A DNA stretch of 64,000 bases from Pseudomonas sp. BCA17 (GTDB taxonomy: Bacteria; Pseudomonadota; Gammaproteobacteria; Pseudomonadales; Pseudomonadaceae), in NCBI RefSeq assembly GCF_004519405.1, contig NZ_SGWI01000003.1, positions 434,001-498,000 of the forward strand, written 5' to 3'. The position numbers and the translations under genes were made by a program. Position 1 is the stretch's first letter, and every line of letters starts with the position of its first letter. Shown here one piece after another: positions 42,599-51,553 of this stretch. The notes beneath the pieces were generated by a model that was not told the DNA's origin, ran no database searches, and worked only from the letters and a program-made list of their open reading frames with translations.

Positions 42599-44893
42599 AT
42601 GAGCGATTCCATCCACACCCCGAATAAGCATGATCACAACCACGATCATGAACACAACCACGATCATGAACATAGCCACGACCATGGCGCCAAACTGACG
42701 CCGGTCAAGAAGCATGATCATGCCAGCCATGCGGGTTCTTGCTGTTCGAGCAAAGCCGCGCCTGCGGTGGTGACACTGAGCGAAGCACTGACTGCGGGCT
42801 CGCGCTTGAGCACTTTTCGCATCGAAGCCATGGACTGCCCCACCGAGCAGACACTGATCCAGAACAAACTGGGCAAGCTCGCCGGCGTGCAGCAACTGGA
42901 ATTCAACCTGATCAACCGCATCCTCGGCGTCACCCATGACCTGCCGAGCACCGCGCCGATCATCGATGCCATCAAGTCCTTAGGCATGCAGGCCGACCCG
43001 ATTGAAGAGGGCGCCACTGCCGCCGAACCTCCCGCCAGGAAACACTGGTGGCCGTTGGCGGTGTCCGGCGTGGGAGCATTGGCTGCCGAAGTGCTGCATT
43101 TCACCGGTGTCGCGCCCACTTGGGTGATTGCCGTGGTGGCATTGGTGTCGATCCTCAGCGGTGGGCTCACCACCTATAAGAAGGGCTGGATTGCGCTCAA
43201 GAACCTGAACCTGAACATCAACGCGCTGATGAGCATTGCCGTCACCGGTGCTGTGCTGATCGGCCAGTGGCCCGAAGCGGCCATGGTGATGTTCCTGTTC
43301 ACCGTGGCCGAGTTGATCGAAGCCAAATCCCTGGACCGTGCCCGCAACGCCATCAGCGGCTTGATGCAGATGACGCCGGAGCAGGCCACGGTGAAGCAGG
43401 CCGACGGTTCATGGTTGGAACAGGAGGTCAAAAGCATTAATCTTGGCGCGATCGTTCGGGTAAAGCCCGGCGAGCGCATCGGCCTGGACGGTGAAGTCAC
43501 CGCAGGCCAGTCCACCATCGACCAGGCGCCGATTACCGGTGAAAGCCTGCCGATTGAAAAGACCTTGGGCGATAAAGTCTTCGCCGGCACCATCAACCAG
43601 GCCGGTTCCCTGGAGTACAAGGTCACCGCCGCAGCCGGCAATTCAACGCTGGCGCGCATTATTCACGCGGTGGAACAGGCTCAGGGCGCACGGGCACCGA
43701 CCCAGCGCTTTGTGGACAGTTTCTCGAAGGTCTACACCCCAGCCGTGTTCCTGTTCGCGCTGGGTGTGGCGATCATCCCGCCGCTGTTCATGGCGGGCGC
43801 CTGGTTTGACTGGATCTACCGTGCCCTGGTGTTGCTGGTGGTTGCCTGCCCTTGCGCATTGGTGATCTCCACCCCGGTGACTATCGTCAGCGGCCTGGCG
43901 GCGGCGGCGCGTAAAGGCATTCTGATCAAGGGCGGCGTGTACCTGGAGGGCGGTTACAGGCTCGACTACCTGGCGCTCGACAAGACCGGCACCATCACCC
44001 ATGGCAAGCCGGTGCAGACCGACTACCTGGCACTGTTCCCCACCGTCGCGGACAGCGCGCCGGCTCTGGCCGCCAGTCTGGCCGGACGTTCCGACCACCC
44101 TGTGTCCCTGGCTATTGCCAACGCTGCGGTGGAGAAAAAGCTGCCCGTGCACGCTGTGGATAACTTCGAAGCGCTGGCTGGTCGGGGCGTGCGCGGTGAT
44201 ATCAACGGCGAAACCTATCACCTGGGCAACCACCGGCTGGTGGAAGACCTTGGCTTGTGCTCGCCGGCGCTCGAGGAAAAACTGTTCGCCCTGGAAAAAC
44301 AAGGCAAGTCCGTGGTGTTGTTGCTCGACAAGTCCGGCCCCCTGGCGCTGTTCGCCGTGGCCGACACCGTAAAAGACAGCAGCCGCGAAGCCATCCAGCA
44401 ACTGCACGAGCTGGGCATCAAGACTCTCATGCTCACGGGCGACAACACTCACACCGCCCAAGCGATTGGTGCTCAGGTCGGCATCGATCAAGCCCAAGGC
44501 GACCTGCTGCCCACCGACAAGCTGCAAGCCATCGAAACCCTTTATGCCCAAGGCCATCGTGTCGCCATGGTCGGCGACGGCATCAACGACGCGCCGGCCC
44601 TGGCTCGCGCCGAGATCGGTTTTGCCATGGCCGCTGCCGGCACCGACACGGCCATCGAGACCGCCGACGTGGCCTTGATGGACGATGATTTGCGCAAGAT
44701 TCCGGCATTCATTCGGCTCTCCAGGCAAACGTCGAGTATCCTCAAGCAGAACATCATCCTTGCGCTGGTGATCAAGGCGATCTTCCTCGCGGTCACTTTC
44801 CTGGGCATGGCGACCATGTGGATGGCGGTGTTCGCCGATATGGGCGTCAGCCTGCTGGTGGTATTCAATGGCCTGCGCCTGTTGCGCAAATAG
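42599..44893 (+). CDS. cadA: Heavy-metal P1B-type ATPase (Cd/Zn/Pb efflux)
   Basis: A 764-residue inner-membrane pump. The N-terminus has a histidine-rich stretch (HDHNHDHEHNHDHEHSHDH, about 9-28) and a metal-binding HMA domain with MDCPTEQ (about 78). The membrane-site motif is ACPCALVISTPVT, the phosphorylation site ALDKTGTITHG, and the ATP-binding region includes GRSDHPVSLAIANAA and MVGDGINDAPALARAEIGFAM. This combination fits divalent-cation exporters (CadA/ZntA) rather than copper pumps (CPC, but MDCP instead of GMxC). It is regulated by the divergent CadR. The LysR gene begins only 15 bases after the stop. Confidence 0.95.
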   Translation: MSDSIHTPNKHDHNHDHEHNHDHEHSHDHGAKLTPVKKHDHASHAGSCCSSKAAPAVVTLSEALTAGSRLSTFRIEAMDCPTEQTLIQNKLGKLAGVQQLEFNLINRILGVTHDLPSTAPIIDAIKSLGMQADPIEEGATAAEPPARKHWWPLAVSGVGALAAEVLHFTGVAPTWVIAVVALVSILSGGLTTYKKGWIALKNLNLNINALMSIAVTGAVLIGQWPEAAMVMFLFTVAELIEAKSLDRARNAISGLMQMTPEQATVKQADGSWLEQEVKSINLGAIVRVKPGERIGLDGEVTAGQSTIDQAPITGESLPIEKTLGDKVFAGTINQAGSLEYKVTAAAGNSTLARIIHAVEQAQGARAPTQRFVDSFSKVYTPAVFLFALGVAIIPPLFMAGAWFDWIYRALVLLVVACPCALVISTPVTIVSGLAAAARKGILIKGGVYLEGGYRLDYLALDKTGTITHGKPVQTDYLALFPTVADSAPALAASLAGRSDHPVSLAIANAAVEKKLPVHAVDNFEALAGRGVRGDINGETYHLGNHRLVEDLGLCSPALEEKLFALEKQGKSVVLLLDKSGPLALFAVADTVKDSSREAIQQLHELGIKTLMLTGDNTHTAQAIGAQVGIDQAQGDLLPTDKLQAIETLYAQGHRVAMVGDGINDAPALARAEIGFAMAAAGTDTAIETADVALMDDDLRKIPAFIRLSRQTSSILKQNIILALVIKAIFLAVTFLGMATMWMAVFADMGVSLLVVFNGLRLLRK

Positions 44894-44908
44894 AGGTGAG
44901 AGGGTGGT

Positions 44909-45772
44909 GTGCTGAGTGCCGAGTTGAAGGCGTTTTTCATGGTCGCCCGCCTGGGCAGCATTACTCAGGCGGCGAAAAAGCTCGGCCTGAGCCAGCCCAC
45001 CGTCACCACCCAGATTCGCAATCTGGAAAGCCAGTACGGTGTTGAACTGTTCTACCGTGGAGGGCGCCGCCTCACTGTCAGCGACGAAGGCGCGCGCCTG
45101 CTGCCGATGGTCAAGGCGCTGTTGCAGCAGGAAGCGGATATCGAGTTTTTCCTGCGTAACAACGGCCAGGTCCAGGGCGCTCTGCGGATTGCCGCGACAG
45201 CGCCGTATTACATCCTCGACCTGGTCAAAGCCTTTCGTGAACGCTTGCCCCAGGTAGAGGTGTCGGTGGAAATCGGCAACTCCCAACAGGTGCTTGAAGC
45301 ACTGGACGATTACCGTGTCGACGTTGCTGCGTCCTCACAATTGCTGGAAGACCCGCGCTTGATCCGCCGCGTGCTCGGCACCGACCCGTTGGTGTTGGCG
45401 GTCCATCGCAATCATCCGCTGGCAGCGCTGGACCCTGTACCACTGACCGCGTTGGCCGGGCATACCTTGCTGATGCGCGAAGCGGGTTCGACTACGCGGC
45501 GCCTGACGGAAGACATGCTGCAAGGTGCGGGGGTGAGTTACGGCCCGTTGCTGGAAATCGGCAGCCGGGAATCGATCCGCGAGGCGGTGCTGCGCAACAT
45601 CGGCATCAGCATCATTGCACGCCAGGAAGTGCCCCATGACCCACAGTTGCGCGTGCTGACCATCGAAAATGCACCGCAGATTCCAGAGTATCTGTACTGC
45701 CTCAAGGAAAGAAAAGGCGCACGTCTTCCCGCTGCGTTTCTGGGGTTAGCACAGGAAATGTCGCCGCTCTGA
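44909..45772 (+). CDS. LysR-family regulator of the phosphonate cluster
   Basis: A 287-residue regulator with an N-terminal LysR HTH (LSAELKAFFMVARLGSITQAAKKLGLSQPTVTTQIRNLESQYGVELFYRGGRRLTVSDEGARLLP) and a ligand-binding domain from about 90. It starts with GTG at 44909 after GAGGTGAGAGGG. It resembles the LysR type (TIGR03339) that accompanies 2-aminoethylphosphonate catabolism, and the ABC genes of that type follow after 141 bases. It is only 15 bases from cadA, so some read-through from the metal promoter is possible, but it has no evident metal role. Confidence 0.85.
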   Translation: MLSAELKAFFMVARLGSITQAAKKLGLSQPTVTTQIRNLESQYGVELFYRGGRRLTVSDEGARLLPMVKALLQQEADIEFFLRNNGQVQGALRIAATAPYYILDLVKAFRERLPQVEVSVEIGNSQQVLEALDDYRVDVAASSQLLEDPRLIRRVLGTDPLVLAVHRNHPLAALDPVPLTALAGHTLLMREAGSTTRRLTEDMLQGAGVSYGPLLEIGSRESIREAVLRNIGISIIARQEVPHDPQLRVLTIENAPQIPEYLYCLKERKGARLPAAFLGLAQEMSPL

Positions 45773-45913
45773 CTGTAGTTCTGTAATAAGCGGGCCAGCC
45801 CTGCTCACTACAAAATCTACCAATACGACTATCGCCGTGTTTTGCCTTCCTGCCACATGAGCGACGCATTGCCCGCCTAGCATGGCCTTCATCAGTTTGA
45901 TGAGGTGCCTTGC

Positions 45914-46978
45914 ATGAACACAGCCCTGACCAACCCCGGCGCGTCCATGACGGTGCGCGGTATCCAGAAACGCTTCGGCGCGTTTACCGCTCTGGACAAC
46001 GTGTCCCTGGATATCGCCGCCGGCGAACTGGTGTGCCTGCTGGGCCCGTCCGGCTGCGGCAAGACCACCTTGTTGCGTTGCATCGCCGGCCTGGAGCGCC
46101 AGGACAGCGGTGAGCTGCGCCTGGGCAAGCGCGACGTTTCCCTACTCCCGCCTCAGGCGCGGGACTACGGGATTTTGTTCCAGTCCTACGCGCTGTTTCC
46201 CAATCTGACCGTCGAAGCAAATATCGGCTACGGCCTCACCGGCAGCGGCCGCGATGAAGTGCGCAAGCGCGTTGGCCAGATGCTGGAACTGGTGGGCCTG
46301 CTGGGCAGCGAAAAGAAGTACCCCGGCCAGTTGTCCGGCGGCCAACAGCAACGTGTCGCACTGGCACGGGCGTTGGCGCCGGCACCTTCGCTGCTGTTGC
46401 TGGATGAGCCGATGTCGGCCCTCGACGCCCGTGTCCGCGAGCATCTGTGCACCGAGTTGCGCCAACTGCAACGGCGCCTGGGCATCACCACATTGATGGT
46501 CACCCACAACCAGGATGAGGCCATGTTGATGGCCGACCGCATTGCGGTGATGAACAACGGCAAGGTCGAGCAATACGCCACGCCCCAGGAAATCTATGAC
46601 CGCCCGGCCACACCGTTTGTGGCGGAATTTGTCGGCCAGGGCAACTGGTTGCCGTTCAGCCGTAACAGTGTCAGCCACGCCCAGGTCGGAGGGATGAACC
46701 TGCGCCTGGCCGACGATGCCGGCGTGGCCAAGTCCGGGCGTTTGTTCTGCCGTCCGGAAGCCATCAGCGTCAACCCGCCGGTGCATGAAGAAAACCTGTT
46801 CCCGGCCAAAGTCCGCGAGATCACTTTTCTCGGCAACCGCTGCCGCATGAGCTTTGAGCTGGAGCAATTGCCCGGTCATCCATTGTTGGCCGAACTGGCG
46901 CCGGAAGCCATGCCACGCCTGGGCGCCCAGGATATCTGGGTGGCGCTGCCGCCACGCAGCCTGCAGGTGTTTGCCTGA
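45914..46978 (+). CDS. 2-aminoethylphosphonate-type ABC transporter ATP-binding protein
   Basis: A 354-residue ATPase with Walker A GPSGCGKTT (about 43), Q-loop FQSYALFPNLTVEANIGYGL, signature [15 protein letters not shown], Walker B LLLLDEPMSALD and H-switch VTHNQDEAMLMAD. The C-terminal TOBE-like domain (about 250-350) is of the iron/phosphonate importer type. The ATG at 45914 follows GAGGTGCCTTGC. It begins the transporter trio typical of putative 2-aminoethylphosphonate importers (TIGR03258). The permease gene starts one base after its stop. Confidence 0.87.
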   Translation: MNTALTNPGASMTVRGIQKRFGAFTALDNVSLDIAAGELVCLLGPSGCGKTTLLRCIAGLERQDSGELRLGKRDVSLLPPQARDYGILFQSYALFPNLTVEANIGYGLTGSGRDEVRKRVGQMLELVGLLGSEKKYPGQLSGGQQQRVALARALAPAPSLLLLDEPMSALDARVREHLCTELRQLQRRLGITTLMVTHNQDEAMLMADRIAVMNNGKVEQYATPQEIYDRPATPFVAEFVGQGNWLPFSRNSVSHAQVGGMNLRLADDAGVAKSGRLFCRPEAISVNPPVHEENLFPAKVREITFLGNRCRMSFELEQLPGHPLLAELAPEAMPRLGAQDIWVALPPRSLQVFA

Positions 46979-46979
46979 G

Positions 46980-48692
46980 ATGGCCGCGGTGATGACACTG
47001 CCGATAGCTCGTCAGGTGTCCCGTGCGCAAATGGGCGATCGTATTTTTGTGGTCGGCGGCAAACTGCTGTGGCTGTTTCTGCTGGGTGTCGCGGTGCTGC
47101 TGCCATTGCTGGCGATCTTCTGGCGTGGTTTCAGCAGCGAAGCCGGCCAGGGCGGCGGATGGGTCGCCGCGCGAGAACTGGTGACCAGCGACAATTTCCA
47201 CTGGCTGCTGGGCAATAGCCTGAAAGTGTCCCTCAGCGTGGCGGCCATCGTCGTACCGCTGGCTTACCTGTTTGCCTACGCTCTGCAACGCACATTGATT
47301 CCCGGCAAGGCCATTTGGCGCGGCCTGTCGTTGCTGCCATTGATGGCGCCGTCGATGTTGCCGGGGATTGCGCTGGTGTACCTGTTCGGTAACCAGGGCA
47401 TGTTGCGCGGCTTGCTCTCGGACAACATTTACGGCTTCTGGGGCATCGTGCTGGGCGAAGTGATCTACACCTTCCCACACGCTTTGATGATTCTGCTGTC
47501 GGCGCTGTCCCTGGCGGATGCGCGCCTGTTCGACGCCGCCTCCAGCATGGGGGCGAGCCCGGCCCGGGCGTTTCGCAGCATTACCTGGCCGGCCACGCGT
47601 CAAGCCGTGTTTGCTGCGCTCTGTCTGGTGTTCACCCTGACCATCACTGACTTTGGTGTGCCGGTGGTGGTGGGTGGGGATTATCAGGTGCTGGCGCTGG
47701 AAGCCTACAAGGCGGTGGTCGGCCAGCAGCAGTTCGGTCGCGGTGCATTGATCGGCATGGTGTTGCTGCTGCCGGCGCTGTTCAGTTTCGGGATGGATAC
47801 CTGGTTGCGCCGTCGGCATGGCGACGCCATGAGCGGCCGTGCCCAAGTGTTCCAGCCTGCTCCATCACGGCTGCGCGACGGGTGTTACCTGGTCATCGTA
47901 ATGCTGATCTGCGCAGCGTTGCTGCTGGTATTCGGCATGGCGGTGTACTCCTCACTGGTGAAATTCTGGCCGTACAACCTGGCGCTGTCACTCAACCACT
48001 ACCAGTTCGAAGATACCGCGGGCGGCGGCTGGCTGGCCTATCGCAACAGCTTGACCATGGCCCTGTGCACGGCATTGGTCGGCAGCGTGCTGATCTTTAC
48101 CGGTGCCTACCTGATGGAAAAAACCAAAAGCCAGAAAGGCCTGAACCTGGCGCTGCGCATGCTCAGTTTCGTGCCGATGGCTGTGCCGGGCTTGGTGTTG
48201 GGCCTGGGCTACGTGTTCTTTTTCAACCTCAACGGCAACCCACTGCATGTGTTCTACGGGAGCATGACGTTGCTGGTGGTGTGCACCATTGCCCACTACC
48301 TGACCACCGCACAAATGACCGCGACCACCGCCTTGCGCCAGTTGGATGCCGAGTTCGAAGCCGCCGCGCTGTCCCTCAAGGCGCCGCTGTACCGCCACTA
48401 TCTTCGCGTCACCGTGCCGATCTGCCTGCCGGCGCTGCTGGACATCGTGCGCTACCTGTTCGTGTCGGCGATGACCACCGTGTCCGCCGCGATCTTCCTC
48501 TACAGCCCCGACACCATTCTTGCCGCCGTCGCCGTATTGAACATGGACGACGCCGGCAACGTGGGCGGTGCGGCGGCCATGTCCACCTTGATCCTGTTCA
48601 CCTCGGCCGGCGTTTCGCTGCTGCTGGCGTGGGCCTCACGCGGCCTGTTGCGGCGCTCCCAGGCCTGGCGCCAAATCGCGCCCGGCCAGTAA
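46980..48692 (+). CDS. 2-aminoethylphosphonate-type ABC transporter permease, two fused domains
   Basis: A 570-residue permease containing two BPD_transp_1 domains (about 30-290 and 305-555), each with an EAA-type loop: LFDAASSMGASPARAFRSITWPATRQA in the first and FEAAALSLKAPLYRHYLRVTVPICLPALLD in the second. At least twelve hydrophobic segments are visible, so one chain can form the whole channel. The ATG at 46980 is one base after the ATPase stop. The fused layout is that of TIGR03262 (PhnU2-type) and of FbpB-like iron permeases; the FAD oxidoreductase and PhnZ-like genes downstream support phosphonate. Confidence 0.87.
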   Translation: MAAVMTLPIARQVSRAQMGDRIFVVGGKLLWLFLLGVAVLLPLLAIFWRGFSSEAGQGGGWVAARELVTSDNFHWLLGNSLKVSLSVAAIVVPLAYLFAYALQRTLIPGKAIWRGLSLLPLMAPSMLPGIALVYLFGNQGMLRGLLSDNIYGFWGIVLGEVIYTFPHALMILLSALSLADARLFDAASSMGASPARAFRSITWPATRQAVFAALCLVFTLTITDFGVPVVVGGDYQVLALEAYKAVVGQQQFGRGALIGMVLLLPALFSFGMDTWLRRRHGDAMSGRAQVFQPAPSRLRDGCYLVIVMLICAALLLVFGMAVYSSLVKFWPYNLALSLNHYQFEDTAGGGWLAYRNSLTMALCTALVGSVLIFTGAYLMEKTKSQKGLNLALRMLSFVPMAVPGLVLGLGYVFFFNLNGNPLHVFYGSMTLLVVCTIAHYLTTAQMTATTALRQLDAEFEAAALSLKAPLYRHYLRVTVPICLPALLDIVRYLFVSAMTTVSAAIFLYSPDTILAAVAVLNMDDAGNVGGAAAMSTLILFTSAGVSLLLAWASRGLLRRSQAWRQIAPGQ

Positions 48693-48715
48693 TCCATCCC
48701 TGAAGGAGGTAGTCC

Positions 48716-49741
48716 ATGTTCAAGTCCCTGGCGCTCGCCGCTGCCGTACTCAGCGCATTCAGCCTGAATGCCTTTGCCGCAAAAACCGAGCTGACCGTGT
48801 ACACGGCCCTCGAAGCCGAGCAGTTGAAAACCTACAAGCAGGCTTTCGAAAAAGCCAATCCTGACGTCGAGATCAAGTGGGTACGCGACTCCACCGGCAT
48901 CATCACTGCCAAGCTGCTGGCCGAGAAAGCTCGCCCGCAAGCCGACGTGGTGTGGGGCCTGGCGGCATCGAGCCTGGCCATCCTCGACCAGCAGGGCATG
49001 CTGGACAACTACGCGCCCAAGGACCTGGACAAGATAGGCAAGAACTACCGCGACGCCGCCAACCCACCGGCCTGGGTCGGCATGGACGTCTGGGCTGCGA
49101 CCATCTGCTTCAACACCGTCGAGGCCGAGAAACAGGGCCTGACCAAGCCGGTGAGCTGGCAGGACCTGACCAAGCCTGAGTACAAGGGCAAGATCGTGAT
49201 GCCTAACCCGGCATCGTCCGGCACCGGCTTTCTCGATGTGAGCGCCTGGTTGCAGACCTTCGGCGAGAAGCAGGGCTGGCAGTACATGGACGACCTGCAT
49301 CAGAACATCGGCCAGTACGTTCACTCCGGTTCCAAGCCGTGCAAGCTGGCGGCTTCGGGGGAGTTCCCGATCGGCATTTCGTTTGAATACCCAGCCGTGC
49401 AGCTGAAGCGCCAGGGCGCACCGTTGGATATCATCCTGCCGAAAGAAGGCTTGGGCTGGGACATTGAGGCCACCGCTGTGCTCAAGGGCACTGCTCACGC
49501 AGACGCCGCGAAGAAACTCGCCGACTTCTCCGCAAGCCCCGCTGCGATGGACCTGTACAAGGACAACTTCGCCGTCCTCGCCCAACCAGGCATCGCCAAG
49601 CCGCAGACCGAACTGCCGGCCGACTACGAGCAGCGCCTGATCAAGAACGACTTTGCCTGGGCCTCGAAGAACCGCGACAGCATCCTGACCGAATGGCGCA
49701 AGCGCTATGACGGCAAGTCGGAAAAAGTCGCCGGCCAGTAA
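48716..49741 (+). CDS. 2-aminoethylphosphonate-type periplasmic substrate-binding protein
   Basis: A 341-residue secreted binding protein. The signal peptide is about 1-22 (FKSLALAAAVLSAFSLNAFA). The mature protein follows the type II extracellular fold used by iron and phosphonate binders: ELTVYTALEAEQLKTYKQAFEKANPDVEIKWVRDSTGIITAKLLAEKARPQADVVWGLAASSLAIL and PASSGTGFLDVSAWLQTFGEKQGWQYMDDL. The iron-type tyrosine pair is not evident. Position in the operon and similarity point to TIGR03261 (2-aminoethylphosphonate). GAAGGAGGTAGTCC, a very strong site, precedes the ATG, in keeping with high binding-protein expression. Confidence 0.87.
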   Translation: MFKSLALAAAVLSAFSLNAFAAKTELTVYTALEAEQLKTYKQAFEKANPDVEIKWVRDSTGIITAKLLAEKARPQADVVWGLAASSLAILDQQGMLDNYAPKDLDKIGKNYRDAANPPAWVGMDVWAATICFNTVEAEKQGLTKPVSWQDLTKPEYKGKIVMPNPASSGTGFLDVSAWLQTFGEKQGWQYMDDLHQNIGQYVHSGSKPCKLAASGEFPIGISFEYPAVQLKRQGAPLDIILPKEGLGWDIEATAVLKGTAHADAAKKLADFSASPAAMDLYKDNFAVLAQPGIAKPQTELPADYEQRLIKNDFAWASKNRDSILTEWRKRYDGKSEKVAGQ

Positions 49742-49760
49742 GATTTTCGTCAGGGCAGAT

Positions 49761-49845
49761 GGCCTCTTCGCAGGCAACCCCGCTCCCACCTTTGAAGGTT
49801 TACAGCTTTTGCAGGTGGGAGCGGGTTTGCCCGCGATGGCGGCCT
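49761..49845. repeat. REPIN inside the phosphonate operon
   Basis: GGCAACCCCGCTCCCACC (49773-49790) and GGTGGGAGCGGGTTTGCC (49814-49831) are inverted copies with one mismatch; the flanks (GGCCTCTTCG, and CCGCGATGGCGGCC) extend the symmetry. The core is the GTGGGAGCGGG-type Pseudomonas REP. It fills the 124-base gap between the binding-protein gene and the FAD oxidoreductase gene, so it may attenuate transcription between uptake and catabolic genes. Confidence 0.85.
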
Positions 49846-49865
49846 CGAATTCAGGACTTCACTTC

Positions 49866-50999
49866 ATGACACACCACAGCGACCTGCTGATCATCGGCGC
49901 CGGCATCCTCGGCTTGTCCCACGCCTATGCCGCGGCCAAACGCGGCCTGAAGGTCACAGTTTTCGAACGCAGCGCTACACCACTGGGCGCCTCGGTGCGC
50001 AACTTCGGCCAGGCGCTGGTCACCGGCCAGCCGCCGGGACCGATGTTGGACCTGGCGCGGGAAAGCCGTGACATCTGGGGGCATTGGGCGCAGGTAGCCG
50101 GGCTGCAACTCAAGCGTAACGGCGCCTATCTGTTTGCCCGCACCGAAGCGGAAGAACATCTGCTGGAAGCCTTCTGCGCCGGCCGCGCCATAGAGCACGG
50201 CTACAACGTCGAACTGCTGCAAGGCGCAGCGATGACGGATCTATACGGCGGACAGTTCCGCCATCATCGCGCTGCATTGCATGGCAAGGACGATCAACAA
50301 CTGTATTCGCGGGAAGCGATTCCGGCGTTGATCAACTACCTTCGCAGTGAACTCAAGGTGGAATTTCATTTCTCCACCCTCGTGCGCGACGTAGAGCCGG
50401 GCCAGTTGCACAGTACGGCGGGCAGTTTTCGCGGCGAGCAGATCATCGTGTGTTCCGGCCACGACTACCAGACCCTGCTGGCCGAATCGATCGCTGAACT
50501 CAAACCGAGCATCTGCCGCCTGCAAATGCTCCGCGCGCGCCCAGCGGTGAACCTGAACCTGCAGCACGCTTTACTCACCGGCCTGAGCTGTGTGCATTAC
50601 GGCGCCTTTGCCGATTTGCCGGAAGCTGCGCCGGTGCAGGCGCAGATTCTGCGTGAAGCGCCACACTTGAACGAACACGGCATCCATCTGCTGATCAGCC
50701 CGACGCCCCATGGCGAACTGATCATTGGCGACTCCCATGACTACGGCAGCGATGCATCGCCGTTCAATGCCGAGCAGATCGACGACTGGATGATCGAACT
50801 GGCCGAGCAGACCCTGGGCTGCCGGATCCAGGTGGTGGAGCGCTGGCAGGGCGTGTACGGCTCGCGCGGGCCGGGGCCGTTTTCGTTCCTGCGCGCGGCA
50901 CCGGGGGTAAGCGCAGCCTTGATGCACACGGGTGTCGGCATGAGCGTGGGGCCGGCAATGGCCGAGCGAAATATCGGCATATTGTGGGGAGAGGCGTGA
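49866..50999 (+). CDS. TIGR03364-type FAD-dependent oxidoreductase of phosphonate catabolism
   Basis: A 377-residue DAO-family flavoprotein. The Rossmann motif is DLLIIGAGILGLSHAYAAAKRGLKVTVFERS (about 5-35), followed by the ASVRNFGQALVTGQPPGPM substrate-side loop and the C-terminal flavin motif near SAALMHTGVGMSVGPAMAERN. This subfamily occurs beside phosphonate genes; studied members (called PbfC/PbfD as I recall) oxidise N-methyl-aminoethylphosphonate or aminoethylphosphonate to phosphonoacetaldehyde. The ATG at 49866 follows CAGGACTTCACTTC; the longer frame runs into the REPIN. Its stop overlaps the next start (TGATG). No phosphonatase gene (phnX) is in the window, so its product must go elsewhere. 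Confidence 0.84.
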   Translation: MTHHSDLLIIGAGILGLSHAYAAAKRGLKVTVFERSATPLGASVRNFGQALVTGQPPGPMLDLARESRDIWGHWAQVAGLQLKRNGAYLFARTEAEEHLLEAFCAGRAIEHGYNVELLQGAAMTDLYGGQFRHHRAALHGKDDQQLYSREAIPALINYLRSELKVEFHFSTLVRDVEPGQLHSTAGSFRGEQIIVCSGHDYQTLLAESIAELKPSICRLQMLRARPAVNLNLQHALLTGLSCVHYGAFADLPEAAPVQAQILREAPHLNEHGIHLLISPTPHGELIIGDSHDYGSDASPFNAEQIDDWMIELAEQTLGCRIQVVERWQGVYGSRGPGPFSFLRAAPGVSAALMHTGVGMSVGPAMAERNIGILWGEA

Positions 51000-51553
51000 T
51001 GAACCCGGAACAGGCAATTGCCGATGTCTTCGGCCTGTACGAGCAGTACGGCACCGCAGACTATATCGGCGAGCCGGTGTCGCAGATCGAGCACATGTCC
51101 CAGGCCGCGCAACGGGCGATGGCCGAAGGCTTTGATGATGAAGTGGTGCTGGCCGCGTTTTTCCACGATATCGGGCATCTGTGCGGCGAGGGTGGCGAAA
51201 ATATGGGCGGTTATGGAGTGGTCAGCCATGAGCGGCTGGGGGCCGATTACCTGCGCCGCGCAGGCTTCAGCGAGCGCATGGCCCGGTTGGTGGAGTATCA
51301 CGTGCAAGCCAAGCGTTACCTGACCTTCAGCCAGCCCGGCTACTACGCAAGCCTGAGTGAAGCGAGTCGCCGCACCCTGGCTTACCAGGGGGGCGTGATG
51401 AGCGCCGAAGAAGCCCATGCGTTCGAGCAGGACCCGCTGTGCGCCGTGAGTTTGCGCATGCGTCAGTGGGACGAACAGGCCAAGGAAATGCAGGTGCCGG
51501 TACTCGACCTTGATGTGCTCAAGGCCAAGGCGCGGCAAGTATTGGCGGCTTAG
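50999..51553 (+). CDS. PhnZ-like HD-domain mixed-valent diiron oxygenase
   Basis: A 184-residue HD-domain protein. Predicted iron ligands are H32, H56, D57, H77, H101 and D158, and Y22, E25 and K105 are also present. Spacing agrees with the residues I recall for PhnZ (Y24, E27, H34, H58, D59, H80, H104, K108, D161), including the Tyr-Glu pair of the induced-fit loop. PhnZ cleaves the C-P bond of (R)-1-hydroxy-2-aminoethylphosphonate oxidatively, giving glycine and phosphate; the TmpB relative acts on the trimethylated analogue. The gene overlaps the FAD oxidoreductase stop by one base and its 3' end overlaps the convergent DUF3482 gene by 4 bases. Substrate is inferred, not proven. Confidence 0.84.
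   Translation: MNPEQAIADVFGLYEQYGTADYIGEPVSQIEHMSQAAQRAMAEGFDDEVVLAAFFHDIGHLCGEGGENMGGYGVVSHERLGADYLRRAGFSERMARLVEYHVQAKRYLTFSQPGYYASLSEASRRTLAYQGGVMSAEEAHAFEQDPLCAVSLRMRQWDEQAKEMQVPVLDLDVLKAKARQVLAA

Noticed and set aside
43643..45286. A 547-codon minus-strand frame opposite cadA and the LysR gene
   Set aside because: The plus strand encodes intact ATPase and LysR motifs across the same bases; the antisense translation shows no fold and no ribosome site.
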